Part shown: positions 1 through 11,207 of the stretch, piece by piece
Layout: each line of letters starts with the position of its first letter
Numbering within the stretch: position 1 is the first letter of the stretch
Assembly (NCBI GenBank): GCA_030272585.1
Contig: BSYQ01000008.1
Location: 3,038,001 to 3,102,000, forward strand
Source of the DNA: Bryopsis sp. KO-2023
Taxonomy: Eukaryota > Chlorophyta > Ulvophyceae > Bryopsidales > Bryopsidaceae
Reading direction: 5' to 3'
Length of the DNA stretch: 64,000 nt
Translations under genes and position numbers: made by a program
Notes under the pieces: model-generated
What the model was told of the DNA's origin: nothing
Database searches by the model: none
The model's input: only the letters and a program-made list of their open reading frames with translations

Positions 1-188
1 TCGTGCGTGCCGTTCAATTTCATGTAACCGGCGGAGTGGTAAGGGGGATCCAGCAACGGGACGCCCCCGTTCGCCTGCGGTGTCGAGCGCTCCAACAAAT
101 CGAGGGGCCATTCCACCAAGCCTTTACATTCGATCGCAACCCAGCACAGACAAAACGCAAACGCAGCCGATCGTGAATCTGAGCTCAT
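1..188 (-). CDS. Serine carboxypeptidase-like protein, N-terminal part (runs off window)
   Basis: Seen: an open frame starts at the ATG at 188 and stays open to base 1 (about 62 codons), too close to the edge for its end to be seen. The first 25 residues include a hydrophobic stretch (AAFAFCLCWVAI), a possible signal peptide. The last visible residues, HSAGYMKLNGTHD, resemble the start of mature S10 serine carboxypeptidases, where a (F/Y)(S/A)GY-K/N motif precedes the LFYWFFES block. Known: S10 enzymes are secreted or vacuolar carboxypeptidases or acyltransferases. Inferred: this is the first exon of such a gene, divergent from the kinase gene at 614. The catalytic Ser, Asp and His lie outside the window, so the family call rests on one motif. 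Confidence 0.55.
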   Translation of the reverse strand, partial: MSSDSRSAAFAFCLCWVAIECKGLVEWPLDLLERSTPQANGGVPLLDPPYHSAGYMKLNGTH

Positions 189-613
189 TGTGTGGTATAT
201 GACTTATTCAGTGGAAGTGCCTGTTTATGACAAAACAGAGTGAGTTTACGTGTAAAGCAGCGGCAAGAAAGGTCGCCGAAAAACAACAACAACGCGCGAG
301 CAAAGTGAGCTGAAACATGCTGTGCGACGCATTTCGATTTTTATTTTCCTCCGCAACATTCGCGCGTGATTGCATCGCGAACCTTTTTCTTTTTTTCACT
401 GGTCGGGAAAGGAAGGAGGTGGTGGAAAGAGTCGTTGCTGCAGTAAAAACGTGGAACCCTCTCTGTTAAATCTTTTTTATGCCCATTTATACACCACGAT
501 CGGCATGAATAACCTGCTTGTAAGCCAACCACCACAATTGGTAGCGCATTTCCTTCAAGACGTCGCACCTCCTCGATCTCGAATCATATTTTTTCACCCC
601 CCAAGTCTATCAT
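189..613. promoter_or_regulatory. Divergent intergenic region between carboxypeptidase-like and pfkB kinase genes
   Basis: This 425-bp spacer separates two genes transcribed outward, so it should hold both promoters and both 5' leaders. A TATA-like string (catatacc on the minus strand near 195-205) lies only about 10 bases before the minus-strand ATG, so it is more likely leader than a TATA box. I see no other recognisable element; small open frames here have no coding character. Confidence 0.4.
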
Positions 614-3596
614 ATGGAGGCACCGCTGCCGCCGCAGGTCGTCGCCGTGCAGTCTTTCGCGGTGGTGGATCACATCAGCGCCGTCGACGAAGCGGCGTTG
701 AAACGAGCGCTGCGCGGCACCGACGTCGGCGGAAGTCGTCACATCGACCCGGAGGGGCTGAAGCAGATACTGCACGACGTGGGGGAATTCGAGAGCAAGG
801 CTGGAGGGAGCGCGTCGAACACTTCTAGAGGTCTGGCGGCGGGGTTCGGAGTCAGATGCGATTTGGTGGGGAAAGCTGTTGGGCAGAGAGGGAGACGAGG
901 TTGCGAGATATGCGCATTTTTTTTTGAAATTTTTTTTGTTCCTGTTGGAATTTCTCGTATTCTGTCAAAGAAAAGGAGGCCCCTGTACGAGTTTGTGCTC
1001 CTAGCTGTGTTTCCCTTTGCCTATGGTGGGATTGGCAGTTGAAGCGAAAGTCGACGTGGGGTTTATTGTGTACTACTGCTCGACTTTTTGGGAATAGGTG
1101 AGTGCGTGTGGGGACGATGAATGGGGGAAAATGTTCGTAAAAAGCTTGAAGAGGGCATCGGTCAACACATCGAAGCTGATTACGAAAGGCACAACAGGTA
1201 GGAGCTAGGATGTTCAGCACTAATGATTCCTTCCAAAAATAGTTCCACTGTCAGTCTGTCAGTCAGTCAGTCACCCATGATGAATACCTTGTTAGGCATC
1301 TTTACTGATGATTTGATATCTAGGTATGACACATTTCCTCGCTCATGTTTTGATTTGTTTTGGGTTTCTTTCGGCAGCTCAATGTGTGATTCTGGCATGC
1401 AATGGGGAAAGAACGATGCGAACTTACATGTCGGAAGCCTCCAAATTGCTCCCCCACGATTTGAACCCTCAGGATTTTGTGGGATGCCAGTTTGTTACGA
1501 TGGCAGGGTATTCCATGTACCAGCCTGGCATGATTGTGGAGGCTTCTCGAATTGCAAAAGAGGTGGGTTATTGTTTTTTTGCCCTTTCATTTCTGTTCTT
1601 GTTTTCGCCCATTTTTTTATTTTCCACAAAGATCTGTTTTTGTTGCGAAATGAGGGATGCAGGTGGACCACCACAGATAGAGAGTAAACCATGGTGTCGG
1701 TGGCTGCAATTTTACTTTATATGTTAAAATTAAAAAAATATTACTTAATAATAACTATCTAGGTAAATATACTTATGAGTATGTGAATGAATGAATGAAT
1801 GTTTAATTTACATTAAGCAAACTTGCCCAGCAAAGGCCGTCCACAACGAGGTGATTTAGCCCTGCCCTTATTAAAAATCCAGCCCAATAAAGTCAGCTCT
1901 AGAAAAACCCTCCACAGTTGCATCTAAAAATAAAGTAAACCTAGTAAAAAAATCCCTTGTGAAAGTGCCTAGCACCTTGGAAATGAAAATCTGAATAAAG
2001 TTCCTTGTTCAAAAACCCGCCATGATGGTTGCGAAGTAGGACAGAGCCTCGCCCGCCCCCCCCGTACTTATGAGTATAAGTGTAATAAGTATTCCATTTT
2101 CTCCATGTTTGCTTCCTTATAGTGATTGCTTTGTTTCAGGCTGGTGCTCGGGTGGCGCTGGATCTGGCATCCTTTGAAGTGGTTAAAATGTTCCGAAATG
2201 ATATTTTGGAAATATTGGAGGCAGGATGGATCCACTTTTGCTCCTGCAATGAGGTAGGCTTCTTTTGACAGTTCATTCTATCCGTGGACATCGGGGTTTA
2301 AAAAAAATTCACTTTCTTTTTCATGTTTTGAAGAGTGTTTGGGGTTTTCTTTGCATTCCAGATCTTGTCCCTTTCTCATGTTTTCTTTCAACTTATTCTT
2401 TTCAATTTCATTTTTGTTTTTTTTTTGCTTTTTTTTTTGGGGGGGGGTGGGGGGAAGGGGCTGAAATTTTTCTTTTTCTGATTCCAAGACCATACGTATG
2501 GTATACCTCAAAAGGAAGAAAAACTTGTTGCATTCTTATTGCATGGTATTCGCCCCAAATGAATGGAAAAGAATTTTGAAACAGCGAGTAGGCTTCACAC
2601 AGGCAAACCTAATGGGAATAGTCCGCAAAATGACAATGGAATCGACATTTGTTTGGGGCAATTTCAGGACGAAGCGATGGAACTGGCAGGAGGTAGAGAT
2701 TCGGGAGCTACTCCAAAAGATGGGTTGGATATTCTTTCCAGAAACTGTCACATCGCAGTGGTGACCCTTGGGGATCAGGGCTGCATGTTCACCAGCCGGC
2801 ACAGCAAAACGGAGGGAGTGATGAGGGAGCCAGCTGTGGATGGGATTAAGGTGGTGGATTCGACGGGGGCTGGTGACTCATTCAACGCAGGGTGAGTGGG
2901 ATCTGTGTTTTTTTCTTTGCTGTTTTCTCGTTCTTGGTTTTGTATCCAGTTTTTTTAAAGTAGGGACGACCAGATTGTCGGGTTGGTCGACCAGATTGTT
3001 TGTATGGTGGGGGAGGGGGGGGTCCTGTGCATGAGCTTTTTTTTTTCTATTTTGAACTGCTTTCAGTTGCTTTCCTGTGTTCTTATCAAGGATGAGAAAA
3101 TTATCGACCATGTAGAACATCAGTATCGCAATCCATAGTACTTGACACCGTTTGTTTTTTTTCTGAAGGTTTATAGCTGGGTTGGTGCGAGGATTACCTG
3201 TCAGACGGTGTGCTCAAATTGGTTGCCTTGCAGGTAAAATTTCGCTTCTTGTGATTTGCCACCTCTTAAAAAAAGAAAAAAAAAACGATATAAATATGAT
3301 AGATGCACGTTTGTACAATAGGATAGGAGGATCCTTGCTTCGAATATTCAATTCGCATTTTTGGTCGCAATTTTCCAGAAACATGACAAAACCAAAGTTA
3401 TGGATACCCTGCACAATCTGTCTCTTTTTTTCAATATAGCAATACCATGGCTTCATTATTACCATTGTGATATTCATGGCAGTTCTTTTTTTTTGTCACA
3501 GGTGGTGCTATTGTTCAAACTCTGGGTGCTGAAGTGACGAGTGTGGAATGGCAATGGCTTCATGATAGGCTGGGTGCAGAGAATGAAATGTGTTGA
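614..3596 (+). CDS. pfkB/ribokinase-family carbohydrate or nucleoside kinase, seven exons
   Basis: Role: ATP-dependent phosphorylation of a sugar or nucleoside. Exons (approximate ends): 614-~890, ~1103-1198, ~1379-1562, 2139-2252, 2669-2891, 3169-3233 and 3502-3596 (TGA 3594-3596). The N-terminal pfkB signature GGSASNTSRGLA is in exon 1; GDDEWGKMF is in exon 2; ERTMRTY, typical of adenosine-kinase-like members, is in exon 3; the C-terminal signature DSTGAGDSFNAGF, with the catalytic Asp in GAGD, spans exons 5 and 6. The protein ends GAEVTSVEWQWLHDRL and is about 340 residues, normal for the family. Substrate cannot be assigned; plant pfkB members of this type include adenosine- and pseudouridine-kinase-like proteins. 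The first intron boundaries are uncertain because no donor joins exon 1 to exon 2 cleanly. Intron 3 carries a dispersed repeat. Confidence 0.85.
1785..2040. repeat. SINE-like dispersed repeat, copy 1 (inside kinase intron 3)
   Basis: A (GAAT)n run is followed by tttacattaagcaaacttgccc and then an A-rich body containing aaataaagtaaacc and tccacagttgc. The same order of motifs recurs just downstream of this gene at 3636-3830. The copies are diverged and have no coding potential. A short interspersed element is inferred; the element ends were not defined. Confidence 0.45.
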
Positions 3597-3635
3597 AAAT
3601 CATAGAATCATATATCATATATGTTGTGGTTGAGT

Positions 3636-3830
3636 GGATGTAACGAATGATTGATTGATCTACATTAGGCAAACTTCCCCAACGAAGACCACCCAAAACG
3701 AAAATGAAGAAACAAAATAAAGTGAACCATGTAGAAAATCCTTCCTTGAGGAAATGCGGGGCTGCCTTGGTTTTCCTGCCTGGAAAACGAAAACTGCATA
3801 AAACGTTTTTGGTAAAGCACCACAAAAAAA
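3636..3830. repeat. SINE-like dispersed repeat, copy 2
   Basis: It begins with (TGAT)n and then ctacattaggcaaacttcccc, matching copy 1 at 1785-2040. It continues through aaataaagtgaaccatgtag and ccttccttgaggaaatg. It lies about 40 bp after the kinase stop codon, so it may also supply the 3' UTR; aataaa occurs inside it near 3716. Confidence 0.45.
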
Positions 3831-6800
3831 AAACAAACAGATCTGGCATCGAAAGCCCACCCATGAAAAAAATACATGGTAATCGGCAAAAGCCTCCACT
3901 ATTGCCCCAGATTAGAGTGGATGTAAAGAGAGTTAATTATTAAACAAGTAAACTCATCATTGACAGCTCTAGTTTGTTTCTCTGTAAGAAGCACAAGAAT
4001 GCATTTTGCCCAGGTGCTGCTTGAGTGAAAAATTCTGTCGGAGATTGTATCTACAGCAAACCTGTACGACTGTTGCATGTCATAGCATGGCGAGAACCTG
4101 CAGATACAGACAGTCATACAGCTAATCTGCAGCTGCAACAATTGCTCAAAGGCAGCCACTATGGGTTACCCATGGCCTGATTTAGATTTGACCTCAATCT
4201 TATTGCCTCCCTGTTCATACCCAAGCTTTTTTTCCAAATTGGGCTGTTATTGTATCACCGTGATGGTATTGTATTGTATGGTGACCATACAATACAATAC
4301 AATACAATAATTTGCATCATCCCCCCAAAAGCATAGAATGTTTCGAGCTCACAGAACTCTTTAATTTTTTGCATGCTTACAATGAAAGCAAAGCATCAGT
4401 AAGGTTTTTGTACTGATTCGACACCGAAGGGAAAGCACAATGCCACCATTCCCTCGATCGCACTTTCCAAGTGACAAGAAAACGACGAAAAAGCGTTTCA
4501 TAGAATTTTTTGGAAGCTTCCCCCGCTTTCCTATCCCAACTCCCCTTCTTTCAGTCTCAAACCCAAAATGTGGCGTTTTCCCTTTGCCAGAAATAAAGCA
4601 AGAAGTGTGCTTCAACCCCCAACCAAGAAAAAAAAAAAGGACACCAAAACCAAGAGAGATTCTCCTCTTTTTAAGTTTTAAAGATTTTGGAGTCAAAATT
4701 TTCAAGTGCTAAAAAAAAAGAAAACAAGCGACATCGTTCTTTTTTCCTCTTTTTTTTTGAAGCGAAAAAGAATGATGGGCGGCAAAATGTTGCAGGGAAG
4801 AAAACGAAAATCAGTTTTGAAAATCAGTTTTAAATAAATGTGCCATTTCGCCTCTTTTTTTTTTCTTCTTTTTTTTTCCAATCCCCTGACTTGTCGTCTT
4901 TTTTTTTGAAAAGGCCATCATACTCCTTTTTGGAAAAACATTTTTATAAAGCACCCCTTTCGAGGGATCTATATTCTTTCTTTTTTTAAACCATTTTTTT
5001 TTCAACCCCCAGGAAAAACCTTGATGATTCGTACATCCCCACGATAAATAACAGCAACTCAATATCTCAATTTTTTCTCTCTCTCTTTTTGAAGTCTTTT
5101 CCCTCCCATTTTTCTCTTGAAACCAAAACGTGAATAAACCTGAGGGACGGCCCTGAGATCCAAAAGATCACTCAGATTGTCGAATTCATTTTTGCACCAA
5201 AAAAAGCCCAATTTTCATTCCTGAAAAAAAAACAAAAAAAGAAAAACGCCCAGGTGCCCCTCAAGCAACATTTTCATTGTTTTTAAAACAAAAAGAGAAG
5301 TTTTTTTTTTTTTTGTGGTAAACTCCACAGAGCACATTTTTCATGCCCTTCTTGCCTGCATTTTTTTTTTTTTAACCCGAAAAAGAACCGAAAAAAAACG
5401 AAAAAAAACAACACACCCCCACGCACGGGCAAAACACTTTCCTCCTCTACATCACAACGTTTTTTTTTAGTCTTTTTTTTTTTGTTCGGATTGCCTGTTT
5501 TTTTGGTTCTTTTTTTTTGCCTTTTGCTTTTCTTGAAAGTCATCATATCCCACCCTCCCAGAAAAATGTATGTCTGAATTAATTTCGGCCTGGTTTCTAA
5601 TTTTTTTTTGCTTGCCACCCTCCATGATGCAAACCAGATTTTGTACGAACCCCCCAAAACACACAACATCCACAAAAAAAAGGAGAAACAAAAAAAAACA
5701 AAAAACACCCCAAAAGCATAAATGTATCCATTGTTTTTTTTTTCCATCAACGGGATATCGACTGCAGACTGGCAGCCATCCCAAAACATTTTTTTTTCAT
5801 TTTTTTATTCCCTTCTTTTTTTTTTTTTTTTCTTTTTTTTCTCCATCCACCTACAATGACAGTGTCTATTAAAAGGATAGGTAGGGGGCAGAGGAAAATT
5901 GCCATTTTTAATCACACGCTAAAACCCAAAACACTAAAAAAAACACTATGAACCACAGAAAAAAGGTACACGAAAATCCCCTCCCTCACCCATCATTTAG
6001 TTGATCTCTCCCAGAGGAAAAAAATGTGTATATAGAATAATTAGATAAAACCACCACAATAACTCTCTCTTACTCTCACTCTATCTTTTTCTTTCTTTTT
6101 TTGCTCTCACTCTCACTCTGACTCTGTCTTTTTCTTTTTTTTTTTGCCATACATTAGTTTGATTTACCACAACAATAACTCTCTCTCACTGTCTTTTTTT
6201 TCTTTTTTTTTTTCCAAATGCAATCATAAATGCATGAAAATTTGAAATCTCTCGCTGTCTTTTTTTTTTTCTTTTTTTTTTGCCAAATGCAATCACAAAT
6301 GCATGAAAATTTGAAAAATCCCCACCATAAATGACACAACAAACACAAACACACACAAACACCAAAATAGCATAAAAAGGAAAAAAATTGGCTGCGGAAA
6401 TGAAGATGGAAATTAAGAAAAACACTAAATACCCAGTTGACCAATCGAGTTGACGCTTAGACATCGAGCCACATAATTTCCCTCGTCATTTTTTTGTCAG
6501 TTTCTTTTTTTTTTCTTCGCGAAATCAAAAAAGAAAAAAGCAATATAATGCCCTGCCTCATTTGATCATAAAAAAAACAAAACAAAAAAACCTCATTTGA
6601 CGATTTAAAAAAAAAAAAAAACAGCACTAAAAAGGTAAGTGGCAAGCACTATAAACACCCACAGAAATTAAAGCCGGCGAAAAAGTATAAAACAAAAACT
6701 AAAAAAACCATTTGACGAAACACAAACAAATGCACAGGTACAGCCAAAAAATTATTTCTTTCAAGAAAACGATCCTTCGTGTCAAATTTTTGAGCAGCCA

Positions 6801-6920
6801 CAAAGGAGCAGATCATTTTTCCTTTTCGATTTTTTTTTTTTTTTAAACCGGATAAAACCCTAAAATCTTTCTTTTTCCTTCATTTCTCGTTTGAAAAACA
6901 TATATTTTTTTTCTTCTTTT
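3831..6920. other. Low-complexity spacer without recognisable genes
   Basis: About 3.1 kb dominated by long T, A and CT runs, especially 4720-6900, with microsatellite stretches (CTCACT/CTCTCT near 6060-6200) and a locally duplicated block around 6200-6320 (caaatgcaatca-aaatgcatgaaaatttgaaa occurs twice). The open frames are Lys/Phe-rich homopolymer artefacts. A short perfect hairpin lies at 4268-4298 (attgtattgtatggt, one base, then its complement). No RNA gene was recognised. Confidence 0.6.
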
Positions 6921-8138
6921 TTAAACATAAGACACCACCGGGATGTCCCTCATCATTTTGAACACTTTTGATTTTTTCACGGCCGACGCCGGCAAAGGAG
7001 AGTAAGAAGAAGGCAGCACATGGCCATCATTCATCATTTTGCATGTTTTCAGCTGTTTCCCAGCTGTGGTGGGGGGTGGAGGAGAAGCCGGCGATCGGCG
7101 GTCTTTCATAGCTTTAATCGTCCATCGAGGCGATTGATTTCGAGGCGTGTGGTTTCCTGAGGGCACCTTCTTGAACTTGGAAGCCAGCTTGTGGCTCAAA
7201 TGAGATTCCCCAGCTTGAGTGCAGCATTTAATGATTGCCCTGCTGGTGTCAGACCCCAGCGCCAGACCTTGAGCTTCCATTCTGCCCAGCACCCAGATGA
7301 AATCGCTCCAGCGCCGCGACACGGCGAGGAATTGCAGCAAGCACTCGTAGGACTCCAGGGAGCATTCGACCTCTCCCACTTGCATCTCGCTGACCATCTG
7401 CATGGCAAGTCCAGGATTCTCGGAAGACAGGGCGGCTCGAATGATCTGGTGGCAAATCTGTGGGCTGGGCGACACACCCGCCATTTGCATCATCAAAAAC
7501 ACTTCGATCGCCGCGTCGCACTCGCCATTGTCGGCGAATGCGGTCATGATCAGGAGATACTCTTTCAAAGGAATGAGCACCCCGAGCCCGTGCAACTCGT
7601 CCATCACTTCCAGCGCCAGCCGCCATTGCTTCAAACTCACATAGGTGCTCATGGCACACAGCATGCTCTGCTTATCATCGTTCAAACCTTGCTTCCGCAT
7701 GGCGCGATACAGAGACACGACCGTCTGATGGCGGCCTTCCCGGCGACAAGCCAGAATCAACGCGCGATACGTGAGGGCATCCGGCGGCTGGAGATTCTCA
7801 TCCACCTTGGACGCTGCCACCATATCGTTGAACACCTCGAGAGCCTTCGCGCAAGCTTTTGCGTTGCAGCAAACGGAAATCAGGGCAGCGTAAGCGTAAA
7901 AATTGGGTTTGACGCCCATGGATGTCATGGTGTCGAAAATTTCCGCCGCCTTTTGCCATCGACCTGATCTCCGACAAGTTACGATCAACATGGTGAATCC
8001 TCTGGCTTGAATACCGAAGGTACAGGAGCGAATGGCCTCGCCGATCTCTCCCGTTCCCACCCTCGCGAATTTCAACGCACGACGCAACTCTTGCATTTTC
8101 GTCGCAGCGAAGTCGGGTTCGAACGATGGATTCATCAT
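6921..8138 (-). CDS. Pentatricopeptide repeat (PPR) protein, 405 residues
   Basis: Role: PPR proteins bind organellar RNA and act in its processing, stability, editing or translation. Seen: a single uninterrupted frame from the ATG at 8138 to a stop at 6921. From about residue 40 to 300 it is built of about seven 35-residue helical repeats; clear examples contain GRWQKAAEIFDTMTSMGVKP, ALEVFNDM, AIEVFLMMQMAGVSP and FIWVLGRMEAQG. No DYW or SMR domain follows. The last 100 residues are basic and Ser/Pro-rich and hold two copies of a short motif (KTCKMMND and KVFKMMRD). No convincing transit peptide precedes the repeats. A weak acceptor (ctccag) lies 6 bases before the ATG, so an upstream exon carrying a targeting sequence is possible. 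Function beyond RNA binding cannot be given. Confidence 0.88.
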   Translation of the reverse strand: MMNPSFEPDFAATKMQELRRALKFARVGTGEIGEAIRSCTFGIQARGFTMLIVTCRRSGRWQKAAEIFDTMTSMGVKPNFYAYAALISVCCNAKACAKALEVFNDMVAASKVDENLQPPDALTYRALILACRREGRHQTVVSLYRAMRKQGLNDDKQSMLCAMSTYVSLKQWRLALEVMDELHGLGVLIPLKEYLLIMTAFADNGECDAAIEVFLMMQMAGVSPSPQICHQIIRAALSSENPGLAMQMVSEMQVGEVECSLESYECLLQFLAVSRRWSDFIWVLGRMEAQGLALGSDTSRAIIKCCTQAGESHLSHKLASKFKKVPSGNHTPRNQSPRWTIKAMKDRRSPASPPPPTTAGKQLKTCKMMNDGHVLPSSYSPLPASAVKKSKVFKMMRDIPVVSYV

Positions 8139-9752
8139 GTCGACCTGGAGTTTTTTCTATTCCACGGCGCCACCCAGAAAAAAAAAACCCTGCGATATCC
8201 CAGCTGATTTTTCTACAGCCCAAGCACAACCGCGTATAATGCACGACCCGGTTACGAAAAAACCGCCTTACCCACCCAGTCCAGCCTCCTTCCTTTTAGT
8301 GGGGGAAACTGAATCGCCGGAGATCACCTCACACGATGTTTTATGATTGATGTTTGCCCTCGCCCACAGAACATCCAATCAAAACAAGAATCCAAACCTC
8401 GCGAACCATCTTGTCACCGAAACGCACTCCCCACCCAGTCAGGCTGAACACCTCATCGTGCATCGGAGCTGCGCGTTTCTCGATGCCAGGATCAGCGTTG
8501 GACAGCAAAATGCTCTTTTCGAGATTTTTTATGGAGCCTGTGGTGTTCTGGCGATCATGACATCCAGAAAGTAATCTTTGATCGACAGATCCCACGGAGC
8601 AAGTCGTCTTGGAGAGTGACGTGGCAGAGTGCCACGGCATTATGGGGGTGATGGACTCTTTTTTGCCTTATTTGCATTATTGATCAGTGATATGGAGTGT
8701 GGTCATATTAGTTTGGCATTGATCTTGATGGAGACTTGCATCCTGAACCCTCAGCAATTTTTTCTTGTTTATTTTCTGTTTCCACTGAATACTGATGCTG
8801 GAAGAGGAGGGGGGGGAGATAAAAGATAGAGCAGAGGAATTATCCTGCTTTATTCCTACTTCTTAGAAGAAGCTTCTTCCTTGAAAAGGCAAAAAGAAGA
8901 GAGCTGGAAAGGTTGAATTGGAAAGAGATATTCTGGATCCCACTGGGCGTGATCCGACTGTTTCCGCAACAAAGGTGTTTCGATTTGTTGCTCAAATCAT
9001 AACAGAGAGAGATATTTACTCCTACATTGTGAATACATTTATTATGGGGGGTGATGGCCTCTTTTTGCTGTAATTGATTGATTGATTGCCTACATTGACA
9101 ATGCAACTGCTTGCGACAGCGTACCGCTTATGTCAATGGATCATGTAGAATCCTCTTGTGAATGAATAAAAATTTGTACCACGATGCAATGAACCAAGCG
9201 CAGTATTTTCAACAACCAAAATGAAATTAAATTGGCTTTGAAGTGCACTGATATTGCATTTTTTGAAAGTAGTCATATGCAGTGGTGGAATCTCCTGACA
9301 GTATTGGGGATCCACTCCCAGGCAAACGTATATGCTGGTCACAGCAATTGCTGTTGCAACAGGCATCAGAAAAAACAATGGTTCTTTAAATCAAAGGATC
9401 AAACCTTGTTATTCAGGCTTTTTTGCTGTGATTTTTACTTTTGTATTAAATGTTTGGGGGATGTTCACTTGTTATGCCCACCCCAAGGGCAATTTGAACC
9501 TTTTTGTGAATGGAAAACAGCAAGGTAGCGGAAAAAAATCCCTTTCCTTTTTTTTGGGTCGACAACCCCTATACCTGCTCCCGACTACATCTTTCCCTGG
9601 TGTGAATCGACAAGTAGGATGATGGGAGAAGACGTCACATGATTTGAAAGCTGAGGGCAGCTTGGCTCGCTGCTACTTACCCTGGTGAACCCACAACAAA
9701 CACCAAGAAATAACCACCTGTGTTGTGTTTTAAATCCCTCGAAAATCGAAAA
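8139..9752. other. Intergenic region with coding-like fragments and a repeat remnant
   Basis: Minus-strand frames at 8341-8640 and about 8270-8345 read as plausible protein (ADPGIEKRAAPMHDEVF; EVISGDSVSPTKRKEAGLGG, then gtaagg). They could be 5' exons of the PPR gene, but no splice phase joins them to it. A (TTGA)n run followed by cctacattgacaatgc and aatgaataaaaat (9066-9200) looks like a degraded copy of the SINE-like repeat seen at 1785 and 3636. Nothing else is recognised. Confidence 0.4.
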
Positions 9753-11207
9753 ATGACAAAATCGGGCGAAACAGCAACGAATTATGTTGGCAACCCAAGC
9801 CGATGGGTCTTCGCATTGCTCTGTTTCGCAGTGTGGTCAGCGATCCCTACTCTAGGCCAGAGACCGGCGATTCCTTCGGATTGCTGTGAGTCAGGTTTTT
9901 TTTCTCTGTAATCGGGAGCATTGCCCACCCTCCTCTTACTGCCCTCATTCAACAGCATCTCATTTTTGTGTTAAAACAGTCTTTCCCTGCCCTCTATGGA
10001 AAAAAAAGGCACAATCGCACGTGCTTTGCCACGTTGCGGGTGGTGGTGGGGGGGTCAATTGTTAATTATTGTTGCTTGAGGCAATCGCACTTGGTTTTTT
10101 CACGTAGCGGGTGGCGGGCGGGACCAATTATCGCTTTTCCTGACAAATATGGAGCGAGGTGATGTTGGCGGGGAGCACACATCATCTGGAGAGGCCGTTG
10201 CCAGACTATCACGGTCAGTAGTACAAAAGCACCTCGGAATAAAATTCCCATTTCTATCCATTTTGTGGCAATATAAATGCAATGTTGGGGTGCAAAAATT
10301 GATTTCATTATTATCACTGAATTCTGTTCACACCTTACAACTTGCTTAAGCAAAAAAATAGAGCAGGGTGTTTGAGGTTGATTGAATTTGGGTGGCTGGT
10401 AACTTTTCTGCATTTAGAAAAGTAAGGTCATTACTTGAGCAAGTCTGGTTTTACTATTTGCAATTTTCTTTCTCCTTGGTTACGTTTTTTCCAACCCATG
10501 TTCTTGCATCCATTTCAGAATATCTGTTTTTTTTTCTTCTAACTTCCCAATGAACTGTCAGGTCCGGGCTTTTCGACACAGTCACCTTGGGTGAACTTTC
10601 TGCAATTTCATCCGAAGGCCGAAAATCAAACACGAGACCCTCCGGATCAAACAGTTGCAGGATTCCTGTCGGGCAAGCTGGTAGACTAGTCAGGGGCAAC
10701 TCCCCAGGTATTCCTGAAAAAGGATCGAGCAAATTTTTGGTTCAGGAACATATATGGCGTTTCATTTTATCAACAGTGATTCGCTACAAAAAATGCATCA
10801 CAAGATTCACAGCTGTGAATTCTGTGACAAATTTTCAGAAACCAAGAAAAAACTGATTTCAGGATATATTCAAGTGAGGATATAGATGCATGCAGATCTC
10901 ATGAGTGAACTCGCTTATTTGCTTTACTCCAATCATTATGGCATTTATAAATAAACTAATTAGTTTCTTTTTTTGGGGGGTGTGTGTGGTTTTTTGTTGG
11001 TTTTTTTTACCCAGGCCGCAAAATCCTTGGGTCCTGCCTGCCCTTCTTCGGATGCCGCTACCATGGAAACACCCAATTTGTTCCTGCATCTGGTAAAAGT
11101 CAAGAGGTCCCCGCAGTGGCAGTGACTATTTGCATGGGCGATTGTTGCACGTCTTTTCGAGTCGGCTCTTCAAACAGTATTGGCTTGGTGGAGGCAGGCC
11201 AATCTGT
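9753..11207 (+). CDS. Candidate secreted Cys-rich protein, first exons (3' end unresolved)
   Basis: Exon 1 (9753-9885) begins at an ATG and encodes a hydrophobic segment (WVFALLCFAVWSAIPTLG) followed by QRPAIPSDC, a plausible signal peptide with cleavage near the Gly. It ends at a consensus donor, gtgagt. An exon at 11015-~11207 follows a polypyrimidine acceptor (ttttacccag), matches the phase (T plus GC makes Cys) and stays open to a second gtgagt-type donor. It is Cys-rich (CLPFFGC, CMGDCC). The sequence could not be followed further: the Cys-containing frame at 12099-12299 (ends CNICKCPVPLS, stop) has a good acceptor but the wrong phase. I do not recognise the family. An extracellular small protein is inferred from the signal peptide and cysteines only. 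Confidence 0.4.

Noticed and set aside
7191..7967. 258-codon plus-strand frame inside the PPR gene
   Set aside because: Antisense shadow of the PPR repeats, with no coding motif.
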